Shown here piece after piece: positions 35,816 to 42,248 of a DNA stretch of 64,000 nucleotides. The notes beneath the pieces are model-generated. The model searched no databases. It was not told the origin of the DNA and saw only the letters and a program-made list of their open reading frames with translations. The position numbers and the translations under genes were made by a program. Within the stretch, counting starts at the first letter, position 1. Every line of letters begins with the position of its first letter. The stretch is from positions 124,001-188,000 of the forward strand of contig CALABS010000061.1 of assembly GCA_937887565.1 (NCBI GenBank), written 5' to 3'. This stretch comes from an uncultured Rhodospirillaceae bacterium (GTDB lineage: Bacteria; Pseudomonadota; Alphaproteobacteria; Rhodospirillales; Magnetospirillaceae).

Positions 35816-37717
35816 TCAGACGACGCTTTCCGCGCCACCGGTCAACGGGAAGCGGACCTCGACCGAGCCGCCGCCGTCGCGGCTTTGGGTCAACTGGCCC
35901 TGGACCTGCTTGGTCAGCACCTCGACCATGCGCATTCCCAACGACTGCGGCTTCGGCTCCACCGACGGACCACCGGGCCCGGGAAGCTCGCCGGCAACCC
36001 GAAGAACGCCGACACCATCCTCGCGGCCGGCCCGCAGGCGCAACTCGCCGCCACCGCGTGCGACCGCTCCCCGGATGGCGACGGCCATCAGTTCATGGGC
36101 GATCAGCGCCAGCGGCACCGCCTTGTCCAGGGGAAGGGTCAGCTCGCCTGGGTCCAGCTTGACCGTGATCCAGCCCGGACGCACCTCGTACATCTTGAAC
36201 AACTCGTCCACCAGCACCCGGATGTAGCGGACGAAATCCACCGACGAGACGTTTTCCTCGTCGTATAGCATCTCGTGAACCTTCGCCAGCGAGAGGATTC
36301 GCCCGCAGGATTCCTCGAAATGCTCGCGCATGGCCGGGTCCGAGACCTGCCACCCTTGCATCTGCAACAGCGATGAGACGATCTGGAGATTGTTCTTCAC
36401 CCGGTGGTGGACCTCCATCATCAGGACGCGGTTGTCGTCCAACGAAGCTTGGAGCACCTCCTCCATTCCCATGCGTTGCGAGATGTCGCGGATGACCGCC
36501 ACCACCGCCGACGGCGTCGCCGGCGCGGTGGTGCGGACGGGCGAAACCTGCGCCTCGAGGCAGCGGACACGGCCGGGGCCGTCGCCGGGGGTCCGGAACT
36601 CCTCGGTGGCGGGCGCCGCCGTCTCGAGCACCTTCCGACACATCGTCTCGATCGGCCCCAGGACGGCGACATCCAATCCCGCCTCGCGCCAAGTCTTGCC
36701 GACAAGTTCGGCGGCCGGACGGCCGAACAACGCCTCGCCCGCGCGGCTGACGAACAGGAAGCGCCCGTCGCGGTCCAGCATGACCACGGTGTCCAGCGAC
36801 GCATCGAGGACGGCGTCCAGCGTGTTGGCATGATGCTGGAGCTCGCGGGTCAGGTCCTTCTCGCGCTCGATGGCCCCGAAGATCATCGCCTGCGGCCGGA
36901 TCAACCCCGTTTCGACGACAGCCCGCAGGAACATGAAATAGGAGGCGACCTTGAGCACGTGGCCGAGGAAATTGGTCGCGCCAAAGGGGTCGGTGTAGAC
37001 GCAAAAGCACAGTTCGGCCGCCACCTTGTATGCCAGACACAACATCAGCAGCTTGCGGACCGTCGGATCAAGGACGTCAGCGCGGCGGCGCAGGATCACG
37101 AAAGCACCCATGAAGCCGGCGATGATCACCGCCTCGGCGCCCATCTTGAAGGAGGTCAGCCCCTCGCCTTCCACGAAGGTGGCGGGGAACGCATCCAGTG
37201 CGGTGAGCGCCACCAAGGCCGTGGTCACCGTCCCGAAGGCCGCGAACACCGCCGGAAAGGAGAAATTCGCCAGGGGGCGGGCGGCGGCGATCAGGAAGGC
37301 GGCAACCTCGAGGGCGCGGCCGATCAGCCAGAATTCTATGGCCGTCTCGACCGACGCGCCGGATGTCGCCGTCATCCCCTTGTAGAAAAGCAGATGCAGC
37401 AGGTCGATCACGCCGACGAACAGATGCCCGATTCCCAGCATCAACAGGATGCTGGTGCTGATCCACCGGCGCGAGTACCAACCCACGCCGAAGGCGGCCA
37501 GCGCGACCACCACCGCGAACAGTTCGACCACGGTATGAAAGGCGACGTAGCTGTAGGCGCTGACGGCGAACAGCACCAGCGACAGCATGACGATGACGAC
37601 GACCGTTCCCGGCTCGATTCCGACCCAGGTTCTGGCAAGCCGATTTGAAGATGTCACGATGGCCGTCCGCGCCCAGCCGTCTGCGCCTGCCCTGTCACGA
37701 TCCCTCCCCTGCTCCAT
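35816..37717 (-). CDS. MASE3-PAS sensor with HisKA_2-type kinase domain, ATPase motifs degenerate
   Basis: A 633-residue membrane sensor. Seven or eight hydrophobic segments (about 30-260; ILLMLGIGHLFVGVIDLLHL) fit the MASE3 sensor. A PAS domain follows at about 285-400, then an HisKA_2 dimerisation domain with the His box MEVHHRVKNNLQIVSSLLQM. The ATPase region (about 530-630) keeps SLGMRMVEVLTKQVQGQL. However, the N-box reads HELMAVAIRGA, with Val where the Mg-binding Asn belongs, and the G1 region reads VLRVAGELPGPGG without the Asp. It may be a pseudokinase. ATG 37717 was preferred over a TTG at 37753. It follows a NarL regulator on the same strand. Confidence 0.8.
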   Translation of the reverse strand: MEQGRDRDRAGADGWARTAIVTSSNRLARTWVGIEPGTVVVIVMLSLVLFAVSAYSYVAFHTVVELFAVVVALAAFGVGWYSRRWISTSILLMLGIGHLFVGVIDLLHLLFYKGMTATSGASVETAIEFWLIGRALEVAAFLIAAARPLANFSFPAVFAAFGTVTTALVALTALDAFPATFVEGEGLTSFKMGAEAVIIAGFMGAFVILRRRADVLDPTVRKLLMLCLAYKVAAELCFCVYTDPFGATNFLGHVLKVASYFMFLRAVVETGLIRPQAMIFGAIEREKDLTRELQHHANTLDAVLDASLDTVVMLDRDGRFLFVSRAGEALFGRPAAELVGKTWREAGLDVAVLGPIETMCRKVLETAAPATEEFRTPGDGPGRVRCLEAQVSPVRTTAPATPSAVVAVIRDISQRMGMEEVLQASLDDNRVLMMEVHHRVKNNLQIVSSLLQMQGWQVSDPAMREHFEESCGRILSLAKVHEMLYDEENVSSVDFVRYIRVLVDELFKMYEVRPGWITVKLDPGELTLPLDKAVPLALIAHELMAVAIRGAVARGGGELRLRAGREDGVGVLRVAGELPGPGGPSVEPKPQSLGMRMVEVLTKQVQGQLTQSRDGGGSVEVRFPLTGGAESVV

Positions 37718-37753
37718 CCTGGTCAGGATCGCGCACGGCTGGGATGTAAACAA

Positions 37754-37769
37754 GACTTAACGACTTAAC
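37754..37769. promoter_or_regulatory. Direct repeat GACTTAAC x2 upstream of the MASE3 sensor gene
   Basis: Two adjacent perfect copies of GACTTAAC, 37 bp upstream of the sensor ATG and inside the 84-bp gap to the NarL regulator. The spacing (TTAA-N4-TTAA) does not fit the CtrA consensus TTAA-N7-TTAA. It could be a regulator-binding site. A TAGTTC-GAAA-GAACTA hairpin (37789-37804) overlaps the regulator stop. Confidence 0.35.
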
Positions 37770-37801
37770 CGAAGGAACGATGCGGACATAGTTCGAAAGA
37801 A

Positions 37802-38431
37802 CTAGTCGATCAGCCCCCGGCGGATGGCGTAGGTGGCCAGCTCGGCCGAGTTGTGCAGGTCGAGCTTCTGCATGATCTTGGTCCGGTGGGTCTCGACCGT
37901 CTTGATGGCGATGGACAGCGTCTCGGCGATCTCGCGGTTCTTGAGACCCTGGGCGATGAGACGCAGCACCTCGCGCTCCCTCCCGGTCAGGGCCGCCGAG
38001 GTAGCGTCGCCGCCGTCGAGGTAGTCGCGCACCATCTCCTCGTTGAGGCCCGGCCCAAGATAGGCCCGCCCCGCCCGCACCGCGGCGATGGCGGTCATCA
38101 ATTCGTCGTGGCCGAGCTTCTTCAGGGCGTAGCCGTCGGCGCCCGCCGCCAGGGCTTCCGCCACCCGGCGCTCGCAGTTGGCCACCGTCAGGATCAGGAC
38201 CCGCACCTGTGGCGCGGCGCGCTTGATGCGGCGGGTGGCTTCCACGCCATCCAGCGTTGGCATGGAAAGATCCATCAGCACGATATCGGGGCGCAGCACC
38301 CGGGCCATGTCGACGGCGGCCTCGCCGTCCTCGGCCTCTCCCACGATCTCGATGTCCTCGACCCTGAGCAGCGCCGCCAGACCCTGGCGGACCAGCTGCT
38401 GGTCCTCGGCGATCAGAATTCGAGTCGACAA
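37802..38431 (-). CDS. NarL-type response regulator
   Basis: A 209-residue protein with a TTG start chosen because GGAGGAAAGGGG lies just before it and the receiver begins four residues later. Receiver: LIAEDQQLVRQG, D54 in VLMDLSMPTLDG, T in LILTVANCERR, K in GYALKKLGHDE. The helix-turn-helix is LTGREREVLRLIAQGLKNRE with IAIKTVETHRTKIMQKLDLH. It precedes the MASE3 sensor on the same strand and is its most likely partner, although that sensor's kinase looks impaired. Confidence 0.9.
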   Translation of the reverse strand: MSTRILIAEDQQLVRQGLAALLRVEDIEIVGEAEDGEAAVDMARVLRPDIVLMDLSMPTLDGVEATRRIKRAAPQVRVLILTVANCERRVAEALAAGADGYALKKLGHDELMTAIAAVRAGRAYLGPGLNEEMVRDYLDGGDATSAALTGREREVLRLIAQGLKNREIAETLSIAIKTVETHRTKIMQKLDLHNSAELATYAIRRGLID

Positions 38432-38483
38432 ACCCCTTTCCTCCCATGCGAGCGAATGATCATCGCCGAGATGGCGCCATTCA

Positions 38484-39113
38484 TCAAGCCGGACTCGCGC
38501 CAAGGTCCGAGAACTCCCCGGCCGGCGCGTCGAACCGGTCGATGATCGACAATCCCCGGATCCCTCCGGCGGCGGCGAATTCGCGTTCGTCGATGGCACC
38601 GCACTGGCTGGCGACCACCACCTCGCCTTGCGAGAGGAAGAGCGGCGTCCACAGGAACCGCGCCGGAAATTCCTCGCCACGGCGGGCCACCCGGGCCACG
38701 AAGCTCACCGCGGCCACGGCGCCGACCCAGATGCCGGCGGTCTCGGCCCGCGCCAACGCCTCGGCAAGGTCGTCGCTGAAAATCCGGCCGACGCCACCGG
38801 CCCGCAGCTCGGCGAGGCCGATCCCGAAGAAGTCCCCCGCCGAGGGCGAGGCCGCCACCACCGCGAGGTCGCCCCCGAAGGCCAGGAACGGATGAGGCGA
38901 CGCCTCCACTGCCAACAGCGCCACGCGGTCGCCTGGCGGATGCTCGCGCTGGTACAGCCGCGCCAACCGCCGCCGCGACGCCACGTCGGGAGATTGCAGT
39001 CCCCGCTCCCACCGTGAGACGGTGGCCTGATCGACCCCCATCAGTTCGGCCAAGGCCGCCTGTTTCCAGCCCCGAGCTGCCCGCAACCGCACGATCCTGT
39101 CCGCCCAGTCCAT
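38484..39113 (-). CDS. XRE-family regulator with PAS-like C-terminal domain
   Basis: A 209-residue protein. Residues 3-60 form an XRE helix-turn-helix (LRAARGWKQAALAELMGVDQ then ATVSRWERGLQSPDV). The remainder (about 80-195) reads like a PAS fold (ALLAVEASPHPFLAFGGDLA, FFGIGLAELRAGGVGRIFSD, FLWTPLFLSQGEVVVASQC), which would let it sense a small molecule or redox state. ATG 39113 is the likely start; two in-frame ATGs lie up to eight codons upstream. It is divergent from the NifX-like gene and faces several palindromes in the shared upstream region, its probable targets. Confidence 0.8.
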   Translation of the reverse strand: MDWADRIVRLRAARGWKQAALAELMGVDQATVSRWERGLQSPDVASRRRLARLYQREHPPGDRVALLAVEASPHPFLAFGGDLAVVAASPSAGDFFGIGLAELRAGGVGRIFSDDLAEALARAETAGIWVGAVAAVSFVARVARRGEEFPARFLWTPLFLSQGEVVVASQCGAIDEREFAAAGGIRGLSIIDRFDAPAGEFSDLGASPA

Positions 39114-39132
39114 TCCGCCCCGCCTTCTCATG

Positions 39133-39144
39133 CGCATATATGCG
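39133..39144. promoter_or_regulatory. 12-bp perfect palindrome next to the XRE gene start
   Basis: CGCATATATGCG, 20 bp upstream of the chosen XRE start and overlapping its alternative ATGs. AT-rich core in GC-rich DNA; a candidate autoregulatory operator. Confidence 0.4.
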
Positions 39145-39197
39145 TCGTTGCGCCTTTGGTCCCGGCGAGGCCACGATGCACCAGATTTACGCACAGA

Positions 39198-39237
39198 GTA
39201 AAGACCTCTATATACTGTTCGTATATACGATCTTTAC
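39198..39237. promoter_or_regulatory. Nested inverted repeats, candidate operator overlapping a promoter
   Basis: Outer arms GTAAAGA (39198-39204) and TCTTTAC (39231-39237) enclose inner arms TATATAC (39209-39215) and GTATATA (39221-39227). On the plus strand TTTACG (39186-39191), 17 bp and TATATA (39209-39214) could be a promoter, so a protein bound to the palindrome would block it. Confidence 0.5.
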
Positions 39238-39248
39238 CCAACGAGGTC

Positions 39249-39327
39249 GGCGCGCGCATCCCAACTGCCCAACCCCCGCGCGCGCCAATAGCACGCCCCG
39301 CTTGCCCGAGCGGGGCGTGCGTCTTTT
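39249..39327 (+). terminator. Hairpin plus Rho-independent terminator upstream of the NifX-like gene
   Basis: First stem GGCGCGCGC / GCGCGCGCC (39249-39257 with 39278-39286). Then a 12-bp perfect stem GCACGCCCCGCT / AGCGGGGCGTGC (39291-39302 with 39309-39320), followed by GTCTTTT. It would end any transcript started at 39209-39221, giving a short RNA or an attenuated leader 33 bp before the ATG at 39360. Confidence 0.75.
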
Positions 39328-39359
39328 AATGGCCGGATCAAGGGATTGGGAGAGGGCAG

Positions 39360-39761
39360 ATGCGGATCGCGGTATCGACGACGACGGCATACGACAAGGT
39401 CACCGGCCATGCCGGCCGGGCACGCCGCTGGTTGGTGTTCACGGTCTCCGAGGCCGGTGAGGTCGCTCAACCCGAGCGGGTGGAGCTAGCGGCGCCGCAG
39501 GTGTTCCATCATTTCGATTTCGCGGCCGGGGAACCGCACCCGCTGGCCGGGATCACCGCCCTCATCACCCAGTCGGCGGGCGAAGGCTTCCTCGACAAGA
39601 TGCGCCGCCAGGGAATCGACGCCCGGCTCACCGCCGAGACCGATCCGGCCGGTGCGGTGGCCAGCCATCTGGCCGGCACATTGACGCCTCCCCGCCCGCG
39701 CCCGGTGGGAGAACTGGTCTGCAAGGCCATCGATCGCCTGACCCGGCCGCGTCGATCGTGA
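39360..39761 (+). CDS. NifX/NifB C-terminal-like (dinitrogenase iron-molybdenum cofactor family) protein
   Basis: A 133-residue soluble protein of the NifX/NafY ribonuclease H-like fold: MRIAVSTTTAYDKVTGHAGR at the start, RRWLVFTVSEAGEV, then HPLAGITALITQSAGEGFLD and LTAETDPAGAVASHLAG. Family members bind iron-sulfur or iron-molybdenum cofactor precursors, but many are outside nif clusters, as here, and their roles are unclear. GGGAGAGGGC precedes the ATG. Divergent from the XRE-PAS regulator, which probably controls it. Confidence 0.8.
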   Translation: MRIAVSTTTAYDKVTGHAGRARRWLVFTVSEAGEVAQPERVELAAPQVFHHFDFAAGEPHPLAGITALITQSAGEGFLDKMRRQGIDARLTAETDPAGAVASHLAGTLTPPRPRPVGELVCKAIDRLTRPRRS

Positions 39762-39862
39762 CGGTTGGATAACGCTGAATTTCGTCGTTGACGCCCCCTG
39801 TCCGGACGGGGGATTTTGGCGGTCGCACCAGCCGCTCACCGCCTTGCCGACGGGTCGCCACC

Positions 39863-40510
39863 TTGGAAGAGTTCCTTCTCGGTCTCATCAGAGACTACGT
39901 CTACCTGACGTATCCCGTCATCCTGCTGGCGACGTTCGTCGAAGGCGAAACCATCGTTATCCTGGTCGGCGCGGCGGCCTCGACGGACCACCTCGCCATC
40001 AACGTCGAACTGCTGGCCCTGGCCGCCTTCACCGGCAGCTTCATCGGCGACCAGCTCTACTATTACATCGGCCGCAAATACGGCACGCCGCTCTTGGCGC
40101 GCTGGCCCACGCTGGGGCGCAAGATCGACTGGGCCTTCCATCTGGTGAAAACCCACCCGACCCTGTTCATCCTGTCGTTCCGCTTCATCTACGGCATCCG
40201 CAACATCGCCCCCTTCGTCATCGGCATCTCGGGCGTGCCCAGGCTGCGCTATGTGATGCTGAACTTCATCGCCGCCATGATCTGGGCCCACACCTTCGCC
40301 TGGGGCGGATACTGGCTGGGCAAGGCGCTCGAGGAATGGCTGGGCGAGAACAAATGGTACGCCCTGCTGGCGTTCCTGGCGGTGGCGCTCTCCGTGGGCG
40401 CCTACGGCTACTTCGCCCAGAAGAAGAAGCTCAAGGCCATCGAGGCCAAGGAGGAGCACGAGGGCGTCTGCGCCGTGCCCCCCTCGGGGGAAACCGTCTC
40501 GGGCGAATAA
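39863..40510 (+). CDS. DedA-family membrane protein
   Basis: A 215-residue polytopic membrane protein. The SNARE-associated/DedA core reads LLATFVEGETIVILVGAAAS, FTGSFIGDQLYYYIGRKYGT and SFRFIYGIRNIAPFVIGISG, with re-entrant hydrophobic stretches and a basic C-terminal tail (KKKLKAIEAKEE). DedA proteins are implicated in lipid flipping and envelope homeostasis. No ATG start fits; TTG 39863 begins at the family's usual N terminus, and an upstream TTG at 39788 would add 25 unlikely residues. Confidence 0.88.
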   Translation: MEEFLLGLIRDYVYLTYPVILLATFVEGETIVILVGAAASTDHLAINVELLALAAFTGSFIGDQLYYYIGRKYGTPLLARWPTLGRKIDWAFHLVKTHPTLFILSFRFIYGIRNIAPFVIGISGVPRLRYVMLNFIAAMIWAHTFAWGGYWLGKALEEWLGENKWYALLAFLAVALSVGAYGYFAQKKKLKAIEAKEEHEGVCAVPPSGETVSGE

Positions 40511-40513
40511 GGG

Positions 40514-41116
40514 CTAGCGGCCCCGCCGCGCCACCATATCCTGGACCTTGCGCCGGGCGCGGGTCACCCGTCCGACATCGGCGAGGCGGCGGCGCAGGAA
40601 CGCCCAGGTGTCGGAATAGTCCTCGGTGGGGTCCTCCAGCCAGTACAGCACCGTGGCGGAATAGACCGCCGCCAGGCTGGCGCGCTTGGTGTACCACGAG
40701 AAGTCGTGCGACGAATCGCCGGCCGCGTGCCAGATGGCATCCACCGTGCGCAGGGTCGCCCGCGTCGCCGTCAGGGGATTGAGGGCCAGCACCGCCAGGG
40801 CCCGCCGCACCGCCTCGCGGTGATGCCCCCAGCGTTCCAGGCGCAGGCGGATGGCGGTGAACACCCGATCCGGAACCCGCATCGCCGCGAGGTCGACATC
40901 GGCCAGGTCGGCCATCATCACCCGGTCGGCCATCTCGACGAAATGCTCCACCGCCTCGGTGGCGCCGCCCGGGAAGGCCCGGGCCGGCATGGTGGCGTCC
41001 AGCCCCTCGTCCCTGGCGGCCTCGGCCAGCGACCGCGGCGACCAGCCGTCGAACACCACATGCGGCAGGGCGGCCATCACCAGGCGGTCGCGGACATGGC
41101 GGAAATCCAGGGTCAT
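40514..41116 (-). CDS. coq9: COQ9-family protein (ubiquinone biosynthesis accessory)
   Basis: A 200-residue protein with the TetR-like N-terminal fold and COQ9 core (HVVFDGWSPRSLAEAARDEG, EMADRVMMADLADVDL, VRRALAVLALNPL, DFSWYTKRASLAAVYSATVL). In eukaryotes COQ9 binds lipid and presents substrate to COQ7. GAGGA lies before the ATG, which overlaps the def stop by one base (TGATG). A COQ7 homologue is encoded 5 kb away at 45899. Confidence 0.92.
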   Translation of the reverse strand: MTLDFRHVRDRLVMAALPHVVFDGWSPRSLAEAARDEGLDATMPARAFPGGATEAVEHFVEMADRVMMADLADVDLAAMRVPDRVFTAIRLRLERWGHHREAVRRALAVLALNPLTATRATLRTVDAIWHAAGDSSHDFSWYTKRASLAAVYSATVLYWLEDPTEDYSDTWAFLRRRLADVGRVTRARRKVQDMVARRGR

Positions 41117-41640
41117 CAGCATTCCTCCTCGAGAGCCTTGCGCACCTCCTCGACGAAGCCGAAGGTGGACAGGTCGGGCATGCGGGCCGGATAAAGCAGG
41201 CCGTCCAGATGATCGCATTCGTGCTGGACCACCCTGGCGTGGAACCCTTCGGCGTCGCGCGTCACCGGCTCGCCGTGGCGGCCCAGGCCATGATAGCGCA
41301 CCCGCGCCCAGCGCGGCACCTCCCCGGTCAGGCCGGGAACCGACAGGCAGGCCTCGTAGCCGAGTTGCCGCGCGTCGCCCACCGGCTCCAACTCCGGATT
41401 GACCAGCACGGTCAGCGGCACCCCCTCGCCGCCGGCCCGCGCCGCCGGCGCGTGGAAGATCACCAGCCGCAGCGGCACATGCACCTGCGGGGCGGCCAGG
41501 CCGGCGCCGCCGGCGTCGATCATGGTCTCGATCATATCGTCGATCAGCCGCTGGATCTCGGGCGCGGCGGGATCGGCCACCGGATCGGCGGGACGGTTCA
41601 GGACGGGATGGCCCATGCGGGCGATCTTCAACAGGGCCAT
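41116..41640 (-). CDS. def: Peptide deformylase
   Basis: A 174-residue metallo-hydrolase that removes N-formyl groups from nascent proteins. Motif 1 is GAGLAAPQV, motif 3 is QHECDHLDGLLY (HExxH). Motif 2 reads EACLSVPG, with Ala in place of the usual Gly of EGCLS, while the metal-binding Cys is kept. It may be a secondary deformylase. Co-transcribed with coq9 and divergent from rpsU. Confidence 0.93.
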   Translation of the reverse strand: MALLKIARMGHPVLNRPADPVADPAAPEIQRLIDDMIETMIDAGGAGLAAPQVHVPLRLVIFHAPAARAGGEGVPLTVLVNPELEPVGDARQLGYEACLSVPGLTGEVPRWARVRYHGLGRHGEPVTRDAEGFHARVVQHECDHLDGLLYPARMPDLSTFGFVEEVRKALEEEC

Positions 41641-41696
41641 GGGAACCTTGCCGGACAGGAAATTGGCAGGAAGCGATTAACACCGACCGCACCCCC

Positions 41697-41725
41697 TTCA
41701 CAAGGGCATCGGGCTGTGCTATCAA
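41697..41725 (+). promoter_or_regulatory. Candidate rpsU promoter
   Basis: TTCACA (41697-41702), a 17-bp spacer ending TGTGC, and TATCAA (41720-41725). The predicted start near 41733 leaves a leader of about 60 nt before the GTG. Confidence 0.5.
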
Positions 41726-41794
41726 CGCGCTTCCCGGACGGCACCCGTGCCGTGCGTCGGGACTGTATTCAGCGTAGAGGAGCGGTGACCTAAC

Positions 41795-41998
41795 GTGCAA
41801 GTTCTCGTCCGTGACAACAATGTCGACCAGGCCCTGAAGGCGCTCAAGAAGAAGATGCAGCGCGAGGGCGTTTTCCGCGAGATGAAGCTGCGCCGCAACT
41901 ACGAGAAGCCCTCGGAGAAGCGCGCCCGCGAGAAGGCCGAGGCCGTGCGCCGCGCCCGCAAGCTGGAGCGCAAGCGCCTGGAGCGCGAGGGCTTCTAG
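41795..41998 (+). CDS. rpsU: 30S ribosomal protein S21
   Basis: A 67-residue basic protein starting at GTG (MQVLVRDNNVDQALKALKKK), with the S21 core REGVFREMKLRRNYEKPSEK and a Lys/Arg-rich tail. S21 sits near the anti-Shine-Dalgarno end of 16S rRNA and helps initiation. A GAGGAG lies about 11 bases upstream. The coq9/def/rpsU neighbourhood is seen in other alphaproteobacteria as far as I know. Confidence 0.97.
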   Translation: MQVLVRDNNVDQALKALKKKMQREGVFREMKLRRNYEKPSEKRAREKAEAVRRARKLERKRLEREGF

Positions 41999-42096
41999 GG
42001 CCGCCTTTGGGCGGCTCTCGGAAGCCTCCTCTACCCCCTGGCCGGCGCGGTCGCCGCGACGAACAGGGCGCGAGAGCTGACCAAAGTCAAAGTTAA

Positions 42097-42130
42097 AAGA
42101 GCGCCGCGATGCCATCATCGCGGCGCTCTT
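42097..42130. terminator. 15-bp perfect hairpin downstream of rpsU
   Basis: AAGAGCGCCGCGATG (42097-42111), loop CCAT, CATCGCGGCGCTCTT (42116-42130). A-rich DNA on its left would give a T tract only for minus-strand transcription, so it is a good minus-strand and a weaker plus-strand terminator. A smaller GCCGCC/GGCGGC stem lies directly after the rpsU stop. Confidence 0.6.
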
Positions 42131-42248
42131 GGCGTTCGCCCGTATGGTTTCGGGCTTCTCCCCCTGTCCCCCGTCCCCCGATCCGCCCGGGCGGACGCCA
42201 AGGCAACAACGGGCCGGCGGCATCCGGCACGCCCTCGGGGAGGGAAGC

